From assembly GCF_003703975.1 (NCBI RefSeq), contig NZ_ML112622.1, forward strand, positions 125,971-189,970: a stretch of 64,000 nucleotides of DNA, in the 5' to 3' direction. Origin of the DNA: Larkinella soli (GTDB taxonomy: Bacteria; Bacteroidota; Bacteroidia; Cytophagales; Spirosomataceae). Below are positions 45,048-54,642 of the stretch, in pieces. Each line of letters starts with the position of its first letter. Position 1 is the first letter of the stretch. The notes beneath the pieces are model-generated. The model searched no databases. It worked only from the letters and a program-made list of their open reading frames with translations, and was not told where the DNA came from. The position numbers and the translations under genes were made by a program.

Positions 45048-45677
45048 ATGAGAAAATTAGCACTGCTGTTGATGTTGGTTACGGGTTTGTCACTACCGTC
45101 GACGGCGCAGAAAGATAAACGGGCGGAAGGGGTTCTGGATGCGATGAGTAAGAAGTACAAGGCGTTGAATTCGTACCAGGCGGCTTTCACCTATAAAGGG
45201 GACGGCGGCAATTATAAAGGCGATTTGGCGGTGAAAAACAACTCGTTCCGTCTGAAGCTGGCCGGCCAGGAAGTCTTTACCGACGGCAAGACGATGTCCA
45301 CTTACGTGAAGGAAACCAACGAAGTGAACGTACAGGATTACGATGCCGGTGAAGCGGGCGACTTTAACCCGGCCAAGATCTACACCATCTACAAGCAGGG
45401 CTACAACTATAAATTTATCGGGGAACAGAAGCAGGGCGGACAGACCGTGGAAGTGATCGAACTGACGCCGGAGAAGAAAAACACCCAGATTACCAAAGTA
45501 CAAATTGCCGTCAACAAGAAAGACAAAACGGTGAAAAGCTGGAAAATCACCGACAAAAGCGGAAAAGTCACCAGCTACCAGATCGATAAGTTTACCCCTA
45601 ACGTCAATATGCCGGATTCCTATTTCGTCTTCGACAAGACCAAGTATCCGGGCGTCGAGGTGGTCGATCTGCGATGA
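45048..45677 (+). CDS. LolA-family outer-membrane lipoprotein carrier
   Basis: The 209-residue protein has a signal peptide (KLALLLMLVTGLSLPSTA, cleavage near residue 20). A periplasmic LolA-like half-barrel follows, rich in beta strands (YQAAFTYKGDGGNYKGDLAV, NSFRLKLAGQEVFTDGKTMS, KVQIAVNKKDKTVKSWKI). LolA shuttles lipoproteins from inner to outer membrane; several LolA-like paralogues occur in Bacteroidota, so the exact cargo is open. The position immediately after ftsK recurs in this phylum (general knowledge). A strong terminator follows. Confidence 0.87.
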   Translation: MRKLALLLMLVTGLSLPSTAQKDKRAEGVLDAMSKKYKALNSYQAAFTYKGDGGNYKGDLAVKNNSFRLKLAGQEVFTDGKTMSTYVKETNEVNVQDYDAGEAGDFNPAKIYTIYKQGYNYKFIGEQKQGGQTVEVIELTPEKKNTQITKVQIAVNKKDKTVKSWKITDKSGKVTSYQIDKFTPNVNMPDSYFVFDKTKYPGVEVVDLR

Positions 45678-45698
45678 TTCATCATATCCATATAAATA

Positions 45699-45726
45699 AA
45701 AAAGCCGGACGTTGCCGGCTTTTTTT
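45699..45726 (+). terminator. Rho-independent terminator of the LolA-like gene
   Basis: AAAAAGCCGG, loop ACGTTG, CCGGCTTTTT and further T residues form a classic 10-bp stem plus T-run, 21 bases after the stop codon. Confidence 0.9.
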
Positions 45727-45863
45727 ATGACTTCATTTTACGTCCAATTGTTGATAACTGGGTCTGTTTTCCGGCTAAAATCCAATGGATGAAAAATAGA
45801 CGGACTATTTTATCAAAATACCTCCCTTTTCACCTACTTTCCGCCGGGCCGGGGTTTTTTGGT

Positions 45864-46553
45864 TTACACCAGTACCGCGTTCAGCAGTTGTTCAAGGATC
45901 AGTTTTCCGTCCGTATTGCCTAGCATCGGATCGGCGGCCCGCTCGGGATGCGGCATCAGGCCGAAGACGTTCTTCCGTTCGCTGGCGACCCCGGCAATGT
46001 TGTTCAGGCTCCCGTTGGGATTGGCCGATTCGACCACGCTGCCGTTCTCATCGCAGTACCGGAAGATAATCTGATCATTGTCTTCCAGGCGCTTGAGTGT
46101 ATCGGCATCGGCGAAATACCGGCCGTCGCCGTGCGCGATGGGGATTTTATAGGCCCGGTCTTCCAGCTCTGACGTAATCAGTGCGCTTTTCGACTCCGGC
46201 CGCAGGTAAATGTTCTTGCAGACGTATTTCTGACTGGTGTTCCGCAGCAGAACGCCGGGCACCAGCCGGGCTTCGGCCAGAATCTGGAAACCGTTGCAGA
46301 TTCCCATCAGGTAACCCCCCCGTTCCGCGTGTTTGATCACCTCATCCATAATAGGTGAAAACCGGGCCACGGCTCCCGTCCGAAGGTAATCGCCGTAGGA
46401 GAAACCGCCGGGCAGAATAATAAAATCACAACCCTGGAGGTCGTGGTCTTTGTGCCACAGCTTAACCACCTCCTGTTTAAGCTGATCACGCAGGGCGTGT
46501 ACGGCGTCGTCGTCGCAGTTCGACCCCGGAAATACTACTACTCCAAATTTCAT
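45864..46553 (-). CDS. purQ: Phosphoribosylformylglycinamidine synthase subunit PurQ
   Basis: PurQ is the glutaminase subunit that feeds ammonia to PurL in purine synthesis. The 229-residue class I amidotransferase shows the oxyanion region FIILPGGFSYGDYLRTGAVA, nucleophile Cys86 in MGICNGFQIL, and the His202/Glu204 pair in LMPHPERA. I set the start at MKFGVVVFPGSNCD; an upstream in-frame extension passes through the promoter. The 186 bases between its end and the LolA-like terminator hold no gene. Confidence 0.95.
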   Translation of the reverse strand: MKFGVVVFPGSNCDDDAVHALRDQLKQEVVKLWHKDHDLQGCDFIILPGGFSYGDYLRTGAVARFSPIMDEVIKHAERGGYLMGICNGFQILAEARLVPGVLLRNTSQKYVCKNIYLRPESKSALITSELEDRAYKIPIAHGDGRYFADADTLKRLEDNDQIIFRYCDENGSVVESANPNGSLNNIAGVASERKNVFGLMPHPERAADPMLGNTDGKLILEQLLNAVLV

Positions 46554-46575
46554 AGCTGGGATGAAAATGTATTCA

Positions 46576-46606
46576 CAAAGGTACTCAGATTGCCGGTCGG
46601 ATTCAA
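46576..46606 (-). promoter_or_regulatory. Promoter of purQ (TTG-N20-TACCTTTG)
   Basis: On the minus strand TTG (46604-46606), exactly 20 bases, and TACCTTTG (46576-46583) match the Bacteroidota consensus, 22 bases before the purQ start codon. This also supports the chosen purQ start. Confidence 0.65.
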
Positions 46607-46629
46607 CGGGTTGGGGAGAAAAAGGCTCA

Positions 46630-46731
46630 ACCACCCCCCATCCCCCTCTTTGCCAAGGAGGGGGTGGCTTCGCAGGTATGAAAAAGGCGGAGCACTCCCC
46701 ATCCTTACCAAGGAGGGGGATGGGGGGTGGT
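46630..46731. repeat. Nested inverted repeat element (two hairpin units)
   Basis: Outer arms of 19 bases (46630-46648 and 46713-46731) are perfect inverted copies. Inside, each half contains its own hairpin around the shared motif CCAAGGAGGGGG: CCCCCTCTTTGCCAAGGAGGGGG, broken as 5' CCCCCTC..., in the left half, and CCATCCTTACCAAGGAGGGGG, likewise split, in the right half. The element lies between the purQ promoter and the end of the metallophosphatase gene. It looks like a dispersed palindromic repeat and may also end transcription of the phosphatase gene. Confidence 0.65.
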
Positions 46732-46737
46732 CCTTTT

Positions 46738-47658
46738 CTACTTCACCTCGATCGCCCTCGCGCCTTCCATTCCACCCCTGCCGCGTTCGAAGGTCAGGTC
46801 GATGCGGCCGAGGTAGATCCCGGCAAACCCGACCTGGTTGATCAGCACCGGCAGGCCCTCCTGGCTTACCACGCTCACCGGTGCTTCCAGGAAAGTGTGG
46901 GTATGCCCGCCGATGATCAGGTCGATGTTCCGGCTTCGGGAAGCCAGTACCCGGTCCGACACCGTCGCGTCGTTGTACTGGTAACCGAGGTGCGAGAGAC
47001 AGACCACGTAGTCGCATTTCTTCTCCTTCCGAAGCCGTTCTGCCATGTCGTTGCCGACCTCAATGGGGTTCAGATACTTCATCTCCTTGTATAACTCCTT
47101 CGGAATCAGATCCTCCGGCTGGATACCCAGGCCGAAAACACCCACCCGGACGCCGTCTTTGTTGAAGACTTTCCAGGGCTGCGTCCGGCCGTCCAGCACA
47201 GTATTTTTAAAGTCGTAATTGGCGATCAGAAACGGGAATCGGGCCTTCCCGAACTGGGTCACCATGTTGTCGATACCGCCGTCGAAATCGTGATTTCCGA
47301 TGGCGCTGGCATCATAGCCCATCCGGTTCATGGCCAGAATCTCCGGTTCGCCCTTGTAAATGTTAAAATAGGGGGTGCCCTGAAAAAGATCCCCGGCGTC
47401 GAACAGCAGGATGTTGGGCTGCTCCTTGCGGATCTGGTCAATCAGCGTGGCCCGGCGAACGATGCCGCCCCTTCCGGCATTACGGCTGCCGTCCATCGGG
47501 AACGGGTCGAGCCGGCTGTGTACGTCGTTGGTGTGCAGAATGGTCAGCCGGGTGGTTTTCGGTTTCGCTGCCAGCTCGTTCGGTGCCAGGCTGCCCACCA
47601 CGGCGGCCGACCCGAAGAACTTCAGAAACTGACGTCTACTGGATTGTGATGCGTCCAT
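46738..47658 (-). CDS. 5'-nucleotidase metallophosphatase domain, Tat-exported (split gene, N part)
   Basis: The 306-residue protein begins with SSRRQFLKFFGS, a Tat signal, and has the complete calcineurin-type phosphatase fold of UshA-like 5'-nucleotidases. Metal ligands lie in ILHTNDVHSRLDP, FDAGDLFQGTP, AIGNHDFDGG and GGHTHTF. The C-terminal substrate-specificity domain usually fused to it is absent; it is encoded by the gene just upstream, which overlaps this one by 23 bases. The two products are probably made together and assemble in the periplasm or on the outer membrane to hydrolyse nucleotides (inference). Confidence 0.88.
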   Translation of the reverse strand: MDASQSSRRQFLKFFGSAAVVGSLAPNELAAKPKTTRLTILHTNDVHSRLDPFPMDGSRNAGRGGIVRRATLIDQIRKEQPNILLFDAGDLFQGTPYFNIYKGEPEILAMNRMGYDASAIGNHDFDGGIDNMVTQFGKARFPFLIANYDFKNTVLDGRTQPWKVFNKDGVRVGVFGLGIQPEDLIPKELYKEMKYLNPIEVGNDMAERLRKEKKCDYVVCLSHLGYQYNDATVSDRVLASRSRNIDLIIGGHTHTFLEAPVSVVSQEGLPVLINQVGFAGIYLGRIDLTFERGRGGMEGARAIEVK

Positions 47659-48397
47659 CGGTAACGGGAGTTATGGGTTGACCGGATTTGCCGAGCTGGC
47701 GAAAATAATCGATGAAGGCGTCGCGGAGAAGCAGATTCAGGTCCTGGCGACGGACGGCATCTTTCAGGAAAAAGGCTCCTCCCCCGCCGTTAGCGACAAA
47801 GTCACTGACGGCGATGGTGTACTCCTGCTCCGGCTGGAAGGTCTTTCCGTTCGTAAAGGCGATGGTCGTGATGCTTTTGCCCTGAATCGTGACCCGCACC
47901 CCGCCGACGAGCAGAGCCGCTTCGTTCGCTTCCGACCCCGCGTAATGCTCGAACAACTGCTTCAGCATCGAACCTTTCAGCGTCAGGACGGTAATCTGGT
48001 TGTCGAACGGCATGACCTCGAAGATGTTGCCGACCCGGATCGGGCCCTGCGGCAGACCGGACCGGACGCCCCCGTAATTCAGGTGGGAGCAGTCGACGGG
48101 CTGACCGAGCCGCTGGCGGGTCTGCTGAAGCATGGCGTCGCAAAGCAGGTTGTTCAGGGCGGATTCCGGCCTGGCCTTCTCCAGCCGCACCGTCGACTGA
48201 ACCAGCACCTCATTCATGGTTTTTTCCAGGCCCTGCCGGTAGGGTGCCAGGAAGCGGGCCGTGGAACTGTCGGCCGGGGCCGCAGCCGAATCCACCTGAA
48301 TGCGGTTGTAGGCCCGGTTGCTGAGGTGATACCCCGGGTGGCAGGCTGCCGTGACCAGCGCCAGCAGGAGGATCGAAATCCGTATTTTAGTAGGCAT
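47636..48397 (-). CDS. 5'-nucleotidase C-terminal domain lipoprotein (split gene, C part)
   Basis: The 253-residue protein has a lipoprotein signal (LLLALVTAAC, Cys19). The 5'-nucleotidase C-terminal domain follows (about 60-245), with ESALNNLLCDAM, LNYGGVRSGLPQGPIRVGNI and FEVMPFDNQITVLTLKG, and ends with YTIAVSDFVANGGGGAFFL. The phosphatase domain is not present; it is in the next gene. Alone it should bind the nucleoside part of the substrate but not cleave. The overlap (23 bases, different frame) shows translational coupling. M1 peptidase ends 21 bases upstream, so the three genes may form one operon. Confidence 0.87.
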   Translation of the reverse strand: MPTKIRISILLLALVTAACHPGYHLSNRAYNRIQVDSAAAPADSSTARFLAPYRQGLEKTMNEVLVQSTVRLEKARPESALNNLLCDAMLQQTRQRLGQPVDCSHLNYGGVRSGLPQGPIRVGNIFEVMPFDNQITVLTLKGSMLKQLFEHYAGSEANEAALLVGGVRVTIQGKSITTIAFTNGKTFQPEQEYTIAVSDFVANGGGGAFFLKDAVRRQDLNLLLRDAFIDYFRQLGKSGQPITPVTDGRITIQ

Positions 48398-48418
48398 GGG
48401 AGTTGAAAGAGTGTCCGC

Positions 48419-50095
48419 TTAGTTCTGGGTCGGGGTGTCGCCCTCCAGAAGCTGGCGGGTGCCGAACCATTGTAATTCATAGGCCAGACTGAACCATCCC
48501 TTCGTCCTGCGGACGGTCGTCGTCTGCCATTCACGAGTCGGCCGGAGCGTGTGCCAGGGTCCGAAGGCAAACCGAAATTTCAGGGGCATATCGAACCCCG
48601 GTGCCTCGGCGATCCACCGGTGCCGGATTTCCAGATCGTCGCCTTTCTCGGTGAGCTGGTACTCGATGATGGGCGGTTTGGCGTAGTTCAGAAACTGGTC
48701 GAAAATCGGTTTCAGGTCCATTTTCGTTTCACGGCTGAGAATGTCGACGATCTCGGCGGTCGAAACGATGGAGTGCTTTTTCTGCAGGGCCAGTTTGCGA
48801 AGGGCGATGAACCAGACGTCGTCGTTATCCACCACGTTCCGCAGCGTATGGAGCATCCAGGCTCCTTTGTAATAGATGTCGTTATCTTTCGGTTCAAAAT
48901 TGACCCCGGCCGGCCCGACCATCGGAAACTGGCTTTTGATAAGCTTTTTCTGCGTCATCAGGTACTTCACCGCCTTTTCGTACCCTTCCGTACTTTCGAC
49001 GTACAGTGATTCCATGTAGGTGGTGAAGGCCTCGTGGATCCACATCTCGGCGGGGTCGGCACAGCTCAGGCTGTTGCCGAAATACTCATGACCGCTTTCG
49101 TGAATAATGATAAAGTCGAAGCCGAAAGGGTTGTTTTTGTAATTGTTCCCGTAGGCGATGGCGCTCTGGTGTTCCATCCCCCAGTACGGCGTTTCGACCA
49201 GCGCATAGCCGTCGCGCCAGAAGGGAAAGTGGCCGAAGTGCCACTCATAGCAATCCAGCATGCCCTTCACCTGGGCAAAATGGGAAACGGCTTTGGCTTC
49301 ATTGTAGCGCAGGACGTAGTAATTGAGATCCAGAAATTTAAAATCCCGGCTGCGGTACTGGTCCTGAATCCGGACGTAATCGCCCAGGTTGAACGTCACG
49401 TTATAACTGTTGATCGGGTAGCTGACCGCCCAGGTAAACTCGGTCTGGCCGGCGCCGGCCTCCCGCTTGCCCACCAGCCGCCCGTTCGAGACGCACATCA
49501 GGCCGTTCGGCACCCGGAACGTCATCCGCATGGAATCCGGCTCGTCGGACAGGTGGTCCTTGCAGGGCCACCACGAACTGGCACCCAGCCCCTCGCACGA
49601 CACCCCGACCCAGTCGCGGCCGGTGCTGTCCTTACTCCAGGAAAAACCGCCGTCCCAGGGCGGGCTCTTGGCCTCCACCGGCTTTCCGCGGTAGACCACC
49701 CTGATTTCCTGCACTTTGCCGACCGGCTGCGGCCCTCCCATCGTCACAAAGACCGCGTTGCCTTCCCGCTGAAACTCCAGCGGTTTGCCGTTCTGGGTGA
49801 TGGCACCGATTTCCAGATTCGCAAACAGGTCGATCTGCATCCGGCTGAAAGGCTGTTTGACCCGGTAGCGGATCGTGTTGGTGCCGTCGATGGTCCGGGT
49901 AGCGGGGTTGACGGCCACATTCAGATCGTAGAAGGTGACGTCGTAACCCGTCCGTTCGGGCCGAAGCGAGCCGCGCAGGGAATCCTGTCGGGTATAGGAA
50001 GCGGGGGAAGCGTCTTCGGCGGCAGGGGCTGCGGTCTGCGCCCGGGAAGCGTACGAATAAAAAAGGGCCAGAACGGCCAGAACACATGGTCTCAT
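48419..50095 (-). CDS. Secreted M1-family metallopeptidase
   Basis: The 558-residue protein has a signal peptide (MRPCVLAVLALFYSYASRA). An N-terminal beta domain follows (about 45-245, YDVTFYDLNVAVNPATRTIDG), then the thermolysin-like catalytic domain with zinc site HESGHEYFGNS (His332, Glu333, His336) and Glu355 in IHEAFTTY. The exopeptidase loop reads GMEHQ (306-310) instead of the usual GAMEN/GxMEN. It lacks the large C-terminal helical domain of full aminopeptidase N, as do many Bacteroidota homologues. The start at 50095 was chosen for the signal peptide; the frame is open further upstream but without signal character. Substrate unknown. Confidence 0.88.
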   Translation of the reverse strand: MRPCVLAVLALFYSYASRAQTAAPAAEDASPASYTRQDSLRGSLRPERTGYDVTFYDLNVAVNPATRTIDGTNTIRYRVKQPFSRMQIDLFANLEIGAITQNGKPLEFQREGNAVFVTMGGPQPVGKVQEIRVVYRGKPVEAKSPPWDGGFSWSKDSTGRDWVGVSCEGLGASSWWPCKDHLSDEPDSMRMTFRVPNGLMCVSNGRLVGKREAGAGQTEFTWAVSYPINSYNVTFNLGDYVRIQDQYRSRDFKFLDLNYYVLRYNEAKAVSHFAQVKGMLDCYEWHFGHFPFWRDGYALVETPYWGMEHQSAIAYGNNYKNNPFGFDFIIIHESGHEYFGNSLSCADPAEMWIHEAFTTYMESLYVESTEGYEKAVKYLMTQKKLIKSQFPMVGPAGVNFEPKDNDIYYKGAWMLHTLRNVVDNDDVWFIALRKLALQKKHSIVSTAEIVDILSRETKMDLKPIFDQFLNYAKPPIIEYQLTEKGDDLEIRHRWIAEAPGFDMPLKFRFAFGPWHTLRPTREWQTTTVRRTKGWFSLAYELQWFGTRQLLEGDTPTQN

Positions 50096-50203
50096 CCGGA
50101 GTCTCAAATCTGCTCCGAAGTTACAAACCAAAACCGGTTCGAACAGCATCCGGGCGGTCCGATTTCGGGAAGAAGACAAGGGAAAATTCTCCGAATTACC
50201 GGA

Positions 50204-50383
50204 CTACTGCTCGAACCGGAAGGGAAGCCGGGGGGTACCTTTCAGGGAAACCAGGCCCAGCCGGTTCGCTCTGGCAATTAGTCGAAGAGCGTACTCCTCA
50301 GCCTCCGTACCGGGGAAGGAACCGGCGGTCGGCTTTCGGTTTCTGCGCAGCTTGTACAGGTCGGCACCTTTGATCAAATCCAT
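50204..50383 (-). CDS. Small hypothetical protein, 59 residues
   Basis: The frame begins ATG (MDLIKGADLYKLRRNRKP), contains GSFPGTEAEEYALRLIARAN, and ends PRLPFRFEQ followed by TAG. The sequence is basic at the ends with an amphipathic helix in the middle; no signal, membrane segment or known domain is visible. I report it because the codon pattern looks coding and it fills an otherwise empty 469-base gap. It is on the same strand as the ahcY gene upstream, after its terminator. The function is unknown, and chance cannot be excluded for such a short frame. Confidence 0.5.
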   Translation of the reverse strand: MDLIKGADLYKLRRNRKPTAGSFPGTEAEEYALRLIARANRLGLVSLKGTPRLPFRFEQ

Positions 50384-50489
50384 CAGACGGAACGGTTTTG
50401 ATTATACGTTGCGAAGATAACCCTTTTGTGGAATTTCTGTTAAACAGATTGGAAATTTCTACCGGAAAGACGTTTCAGAGGCTTCAAAA

Positions 50490-50532
50490 TAACGAAAAAA
50501 CAAAAAAACGCGGCCCCGGAAACGGGGCCGCG
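50490..50532 (-). terminator. Terminator of ahcY
   Basis: CGCGGCCCCG-GAAA-CGGGGCCGCG is a perfect 10-bp stem with a GNRA loop (50509-50532). On the minus strand it is followed by a long T-rich tract, 33 bases after the ahcY stop. Confidence 0.88.
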
Positions 50533-50564
50533 CATCCGGGCCAGAGGCCCGGTGAATGGAATGC

Positions 50565-51881
<1,317 letters not shown>

Positions 51882-51905
51882 AGATTGTTGTATTGGTCCT
51901 TAGCT

Positions 51906-53123
51906 TTATTTCAGTTTGGCTACTGCATCTTTGATCCGCTGAACGGCTTCGGCCAGTTGTTCGTCCGAGGCAGCCGTGGAGATACGGAGGCAGTTGGGGG
52001 CGCCGAAGCCGGAGCCGGCCACGGTCGAGACATAGGCTTCGTTCAGGAGCCAGAGTGCAAAATCGTCGGAGTTGTTGATGGCGGTGGTGCCGTCCGATTT
52101 GCCGTAGTAGTAGCTGATGTCGGGGAAGGCATAGAAGGCGCCTTCCGGTACGTTCACCTTGAAACCGGGTACCTCTTTCAGCAGCCCGATCACCAGATCC
52201 CGGCGACGCTCGTACGCCTTCGACATTTCCTGCGTCGGTTCCATTGGTCCGTTCAGAGCCGCCAGGGCCGCCCGCTGCGAAATGGAGCTGGTCCCGGACG
52301 TCACCTGACCCTGGAGTTTTTCGACTCCTTCGGCGATCCATTTGGCCGCTCCGATGTAGCCGATGCGCCAGCCGGTCATGGCAAAGCCTTTCGCCACCCC
52401 GTTGACGGTGATGACGCGGTCTTTGATTTCGGGAACCGAGCCGATGCTGAAATGGCCCTTATCGGTAAAGTTGATGTGTTCGTAGATTTCGTCGGCCAGC
52501 ACGAAGAGGTTCTCGTGACGCGCGACGACCTCGGCGATAGCGCGCAGTTCCTCCTCGCTGTACACCGATCCCGTCGGGTTGTTGGGCGATGCGTACATCA
52601 CCACTTTGGTGCGGTCCGTGATGGCGGCTTCGAACTGTTCGGGCGTCACCTTGAAATCGTTCTCGAAAGAACCTTCCAGCACGACGGATTTGCCTTCCGC
52701 CAGCTTCACCATTTCCGAGTAACTGACCCAGTAGGGCGCGAAAATGATCACTTCGTCGCCGGGGTTGACCAGCACCTGAATCACATTGGCCAGCGAATGC
52801 TTGGCCCCCGTCGAGACGACGATGTTTTCCGGTTTCCAGTCGAGATTGTTTTCGCGCTTGAACTTGTCTGCAATGGCTTTCCGCAGATCGAGGTAACCCG
52901 CTACGGGCGAATAACCGTGGTAGCCTTCGTCGATGGCTTGCTTGGCGGCTTCGCAAATGTGTTTCGGTGTCTTGAAATCAGGTTCCCCGACACTGAGACT
53001 GATCACTTTGTGGCCCTGGGCGGCCAGCTCGCGGGCTTTTTTGGTCATCGCCAGCGTCGACGATTCCTCCAGCGCGATGATGCGGTCTGCCAGTAAACTG
53101 GCAGTTTCTACCGTTGCAGACAT
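51906..53123 (-). CDS. Class I aminotransferase (aspartate aminotransferase type)
   Basis: The 405-residue PLP enzyme belongs to the AspC-like subgroup Ib: SLSVGEPDFKTPKHI at the start, YSPVAGYLDLRKAIADKF, and substrate/PLP residues Asn182 (PNNPTGSVY), Asp211 and Tyr214 (LADEIYEHI). The Schiff-base Lys245 lies in NGVAKGFAMTGWRIGY. Such enzymes transaminate aspartate and sometimes prephenate or other amino acids; which one cannot be read. It precedes ahcY; the coupling might link amino-acid supply to the methionine cycle (inference). A TAATTTTG element lies upstream. Confidence 0.93.
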   Translation of the reverse strand: MSATVETASLLADRIIALEESSTLAMTKKARELAAQGHKVISLSVGEPDFKTPKHICEAAKQAIDEGYHGYSPVAGYLDLRKAIADKFKRENNLDWKPENIVVSTGAKHSLANVIQVLVNPGDEVIIFAPYWVSYSEMVKLAEGKSVVLEGSFENDFKVTPEQFEAAITDRTKVVMYASPNNPTGSVYSEEELRAIAEVVARHENLFVLADEIYEHINFTDKGHFSIGSVPEIKDRVITVNGVAKGFAMTGWRIGYIGAAKWIAEGVEKLQGQVTSGTSSISQRAALAALNGPMEPTQEMSKAYERRRDLVIGLLKEVPGFKVNVPEGAFYAFPDISYYYGKSDGTTAINNSDDFALWLLNEAYVSTVAGSGFGAPNCLRISTAASDEQLAEAVQRIKDAVAKLK

Positions 53124-53157
53124 GATATATTAGGATGGTTTCAATAAAACTCAACCG

Positions 53158-53165
53158 CAAAATTA
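53158..53165 (-). promoter_or_regulatory. Candidate -7 element (TAATTTTG) of the aminotransferase-ahcY operon
   Basis: The minus-strand TAATTTTG fits TAnnTTTG 35 bases before the start codon; no -33 TTG at the usual distance. Confidence 0.4.
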
Positions 53166-53279
53166 CTAACAATCAACCGATTCCGGCTAATGTTTTTTGA
53201 ATTAATTGGATGAAGGGGTGAAAAGGCAGACAAAGGTCGTAAACGGCTGAAGGGCTGGAAGTTTCCCGAAACCTCCCGG

Positions 53280-54065
53280 CTACAGGATCTGAAACCGGTC
53301 CGAATCGAGGTTCGCCGGGAAGCGTTCGCGGAAGGCCGTCAGTTCATCGCGCGAGATCGTCAGCTGAAACGCGCCCTCGATGTCGGCCTGCCGGAACAGG
53401 ACCTCCCCCTTCGGGTCGATCAGGGCCGACTCGCCCGCGTAAGGATGGCCGTTGCCGTCTTCCCCCACCCGGTTCACCCCGGCCACGAAGCTCAGGTTCT
53501 CGATGGCGCGGGCCTGCAACAGCGTGTTCCAGGCCGTCCGGCGGGCGGCAGGCCAGTTGGCAACGTACAGCAGCAGGTCGTAGGCGAAAGGCCGGGCCTC
53601 CGCCGGCCGGTTGCGGCTCCAGACCGGAAACCGCAGGTCGTAACAGATCAGCGGGCAGATGTTCCAGCCTTTCCAGGTTTTGACGAGGAGTTTCTCCCCG
53701 GCGGCATAGGTCCGGTCCTCCCCCGCCATCCGGAAGCGGTGCCGCTTGTCGTAGGTATCGAATGCCCCGTCGGGCTGCATCCAGACCAGCCGGTTGTAAT
53801 ACCGCCCCTGCTCCTTTACGATGTAACTGCCCGTCACGACGGCGCCGGTTTGGGCGGCCATCTGTTTCAGCCAGCGGAAGGTGGTCAGGTTCATCGGTTC
53901 GGCCAGCACTTCGGCGTTCATCGTGAAACCGGTCGTGAACATTTCCGGCAGCACGATGAGGTCGGTCGGCGCGGGCAGGCCGAAGATGGTTTCTTCGAGC
54001 ATCGCCCGGTTGGCCGTGGGATCCTCCCAGTGCAGGCGGGTCTGGATGAGCGTCAGCCGCAGCAT
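53280..54065 (-). CDS. Nitrilase-family amidase (omega-amidase YafV type)
   Basis: The 261-residue carbon-nitrogen hydrolase has the triad Glu41 (VLPEMFTTGF), Lys107 (YDKRHRFRMAGED) and Cys141 (PLICYDLRFPVWSRN). The DKRHRF and CYDLRFPVW motifs are those of YafV/Nit2-type omega-amidases, which hydrolyse alpha-ketoglutaramate or ketosuccinamate, side products of glutamine transaminases and part of methionine salvage. It is the last gene of a ruvX-def-nitrilase operon, 4 bases after def. The substrate assignment rests on family only. Confidence 0.88.
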   Translation of the reverse strand: MLRLTLIQTRLHWEDPTANRAMLEETIFGLPAPTDLIVLPEMFTTGFTMNAEVLAEPMNLTTFRWLKQMAAQTGAVVTGSYIVKEQGRYYNRLVWMQPDGAFDTYDKRHRFRMAGEDRTYAAGEKLLVKTWKGWNICPLICYDLRFPVWSRNRPAEARPFAYDLLLYVANWPAARRTAWNTLLQARAIENLSFVAGVNRVGEDGNGHPYAGESALIDPKGEVLFRQADIEGAFQLTISRDELTAFRERFPANLDSDRFQIL

Positions 54066-54069
54066 GGGC

Positions 54070-54642
54070 TTATTTCGGGAATTTCATTTTGTAGTCCGCC
54101 TTGACGTTGCCCTTCGTGATGTCGGCCAGTTTCTTCTTGAGCAGCTGCCGTTTGAGCGGGGTCAGATAATCGGTAAAGAGCTTGCCCTCGATGTGGTCGT
54201 ACTCGTGCTGAATGATGCGGGCGGCCATGCCGTCGTATTCCTCGACGTGCCGGTTCCAGTCGGTGTCGTAATACTGAATCTTCACGACTTCCGGCCGGAA
54301 CACCTCGCCCCGGATGTGCGGAATGCTGAGGCAGCCTTCCTCGAAACCCCACTCCTCGCCGTCCTTTTCCAGAATCTGCGGATTGACAAACACCTTTTTG
54401 AACCCTTCCAGGCTCGGGTCTTTCTCGTCTTCGGGTTCGCCCTCGTTGAGCGCCGTTCCGTCGACCACGAACAGCCGGATGCTTTTGCCGATCTGGGGAG
54501 CGGCCAGACCGATGCCCGATGCATTGTACATCGTTTCGAACATGTCTTCACTGAGTTTTTTGACGTCGAGGCTCCCCTGCTCGATGTCCTGGGCGCGCTT
54601 CCGCAAAACGGGATCGCCGTAGGCAATTATTGGGTAAATCAT
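54070..54642 (-). CDS. def: Peptide deformylase (Def)
   Basis: Def removes the formyl group from nascent proteins. The 190-residue enzyme has the three motifs of the family: GIGLAAPQIG, EEGCLSIPHIRG with metal ligand Cys104, and QHEYDHIEGKLF with His146, Glu147 and His150. The middle insertion (LNEGEPEDEKDPSLEG) is acidic and typical of Bacteroidota Def. Its start codon shares one base with the ruvX stop (TAATG), a sign of coupled translation. Confidence 0.97.
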   Translation of the reverse strand: MIYPIIAYGDPVLRKRAQDIEQGSLDVKKLSEDMFETMYNASGIGLAAPQIGKSIRLFVVDGTALNEGEPEDEKDPSLEGFKKVFVNPQILEKDGEEWGFEEGCLSIPHIRGEVFRPEVVKIQYYDTDWNRHVEEYDGMAARIIQHEYDHIEGKLFTDYLTPLKRQLLKKKLADITKGNVKADYKMKFPK

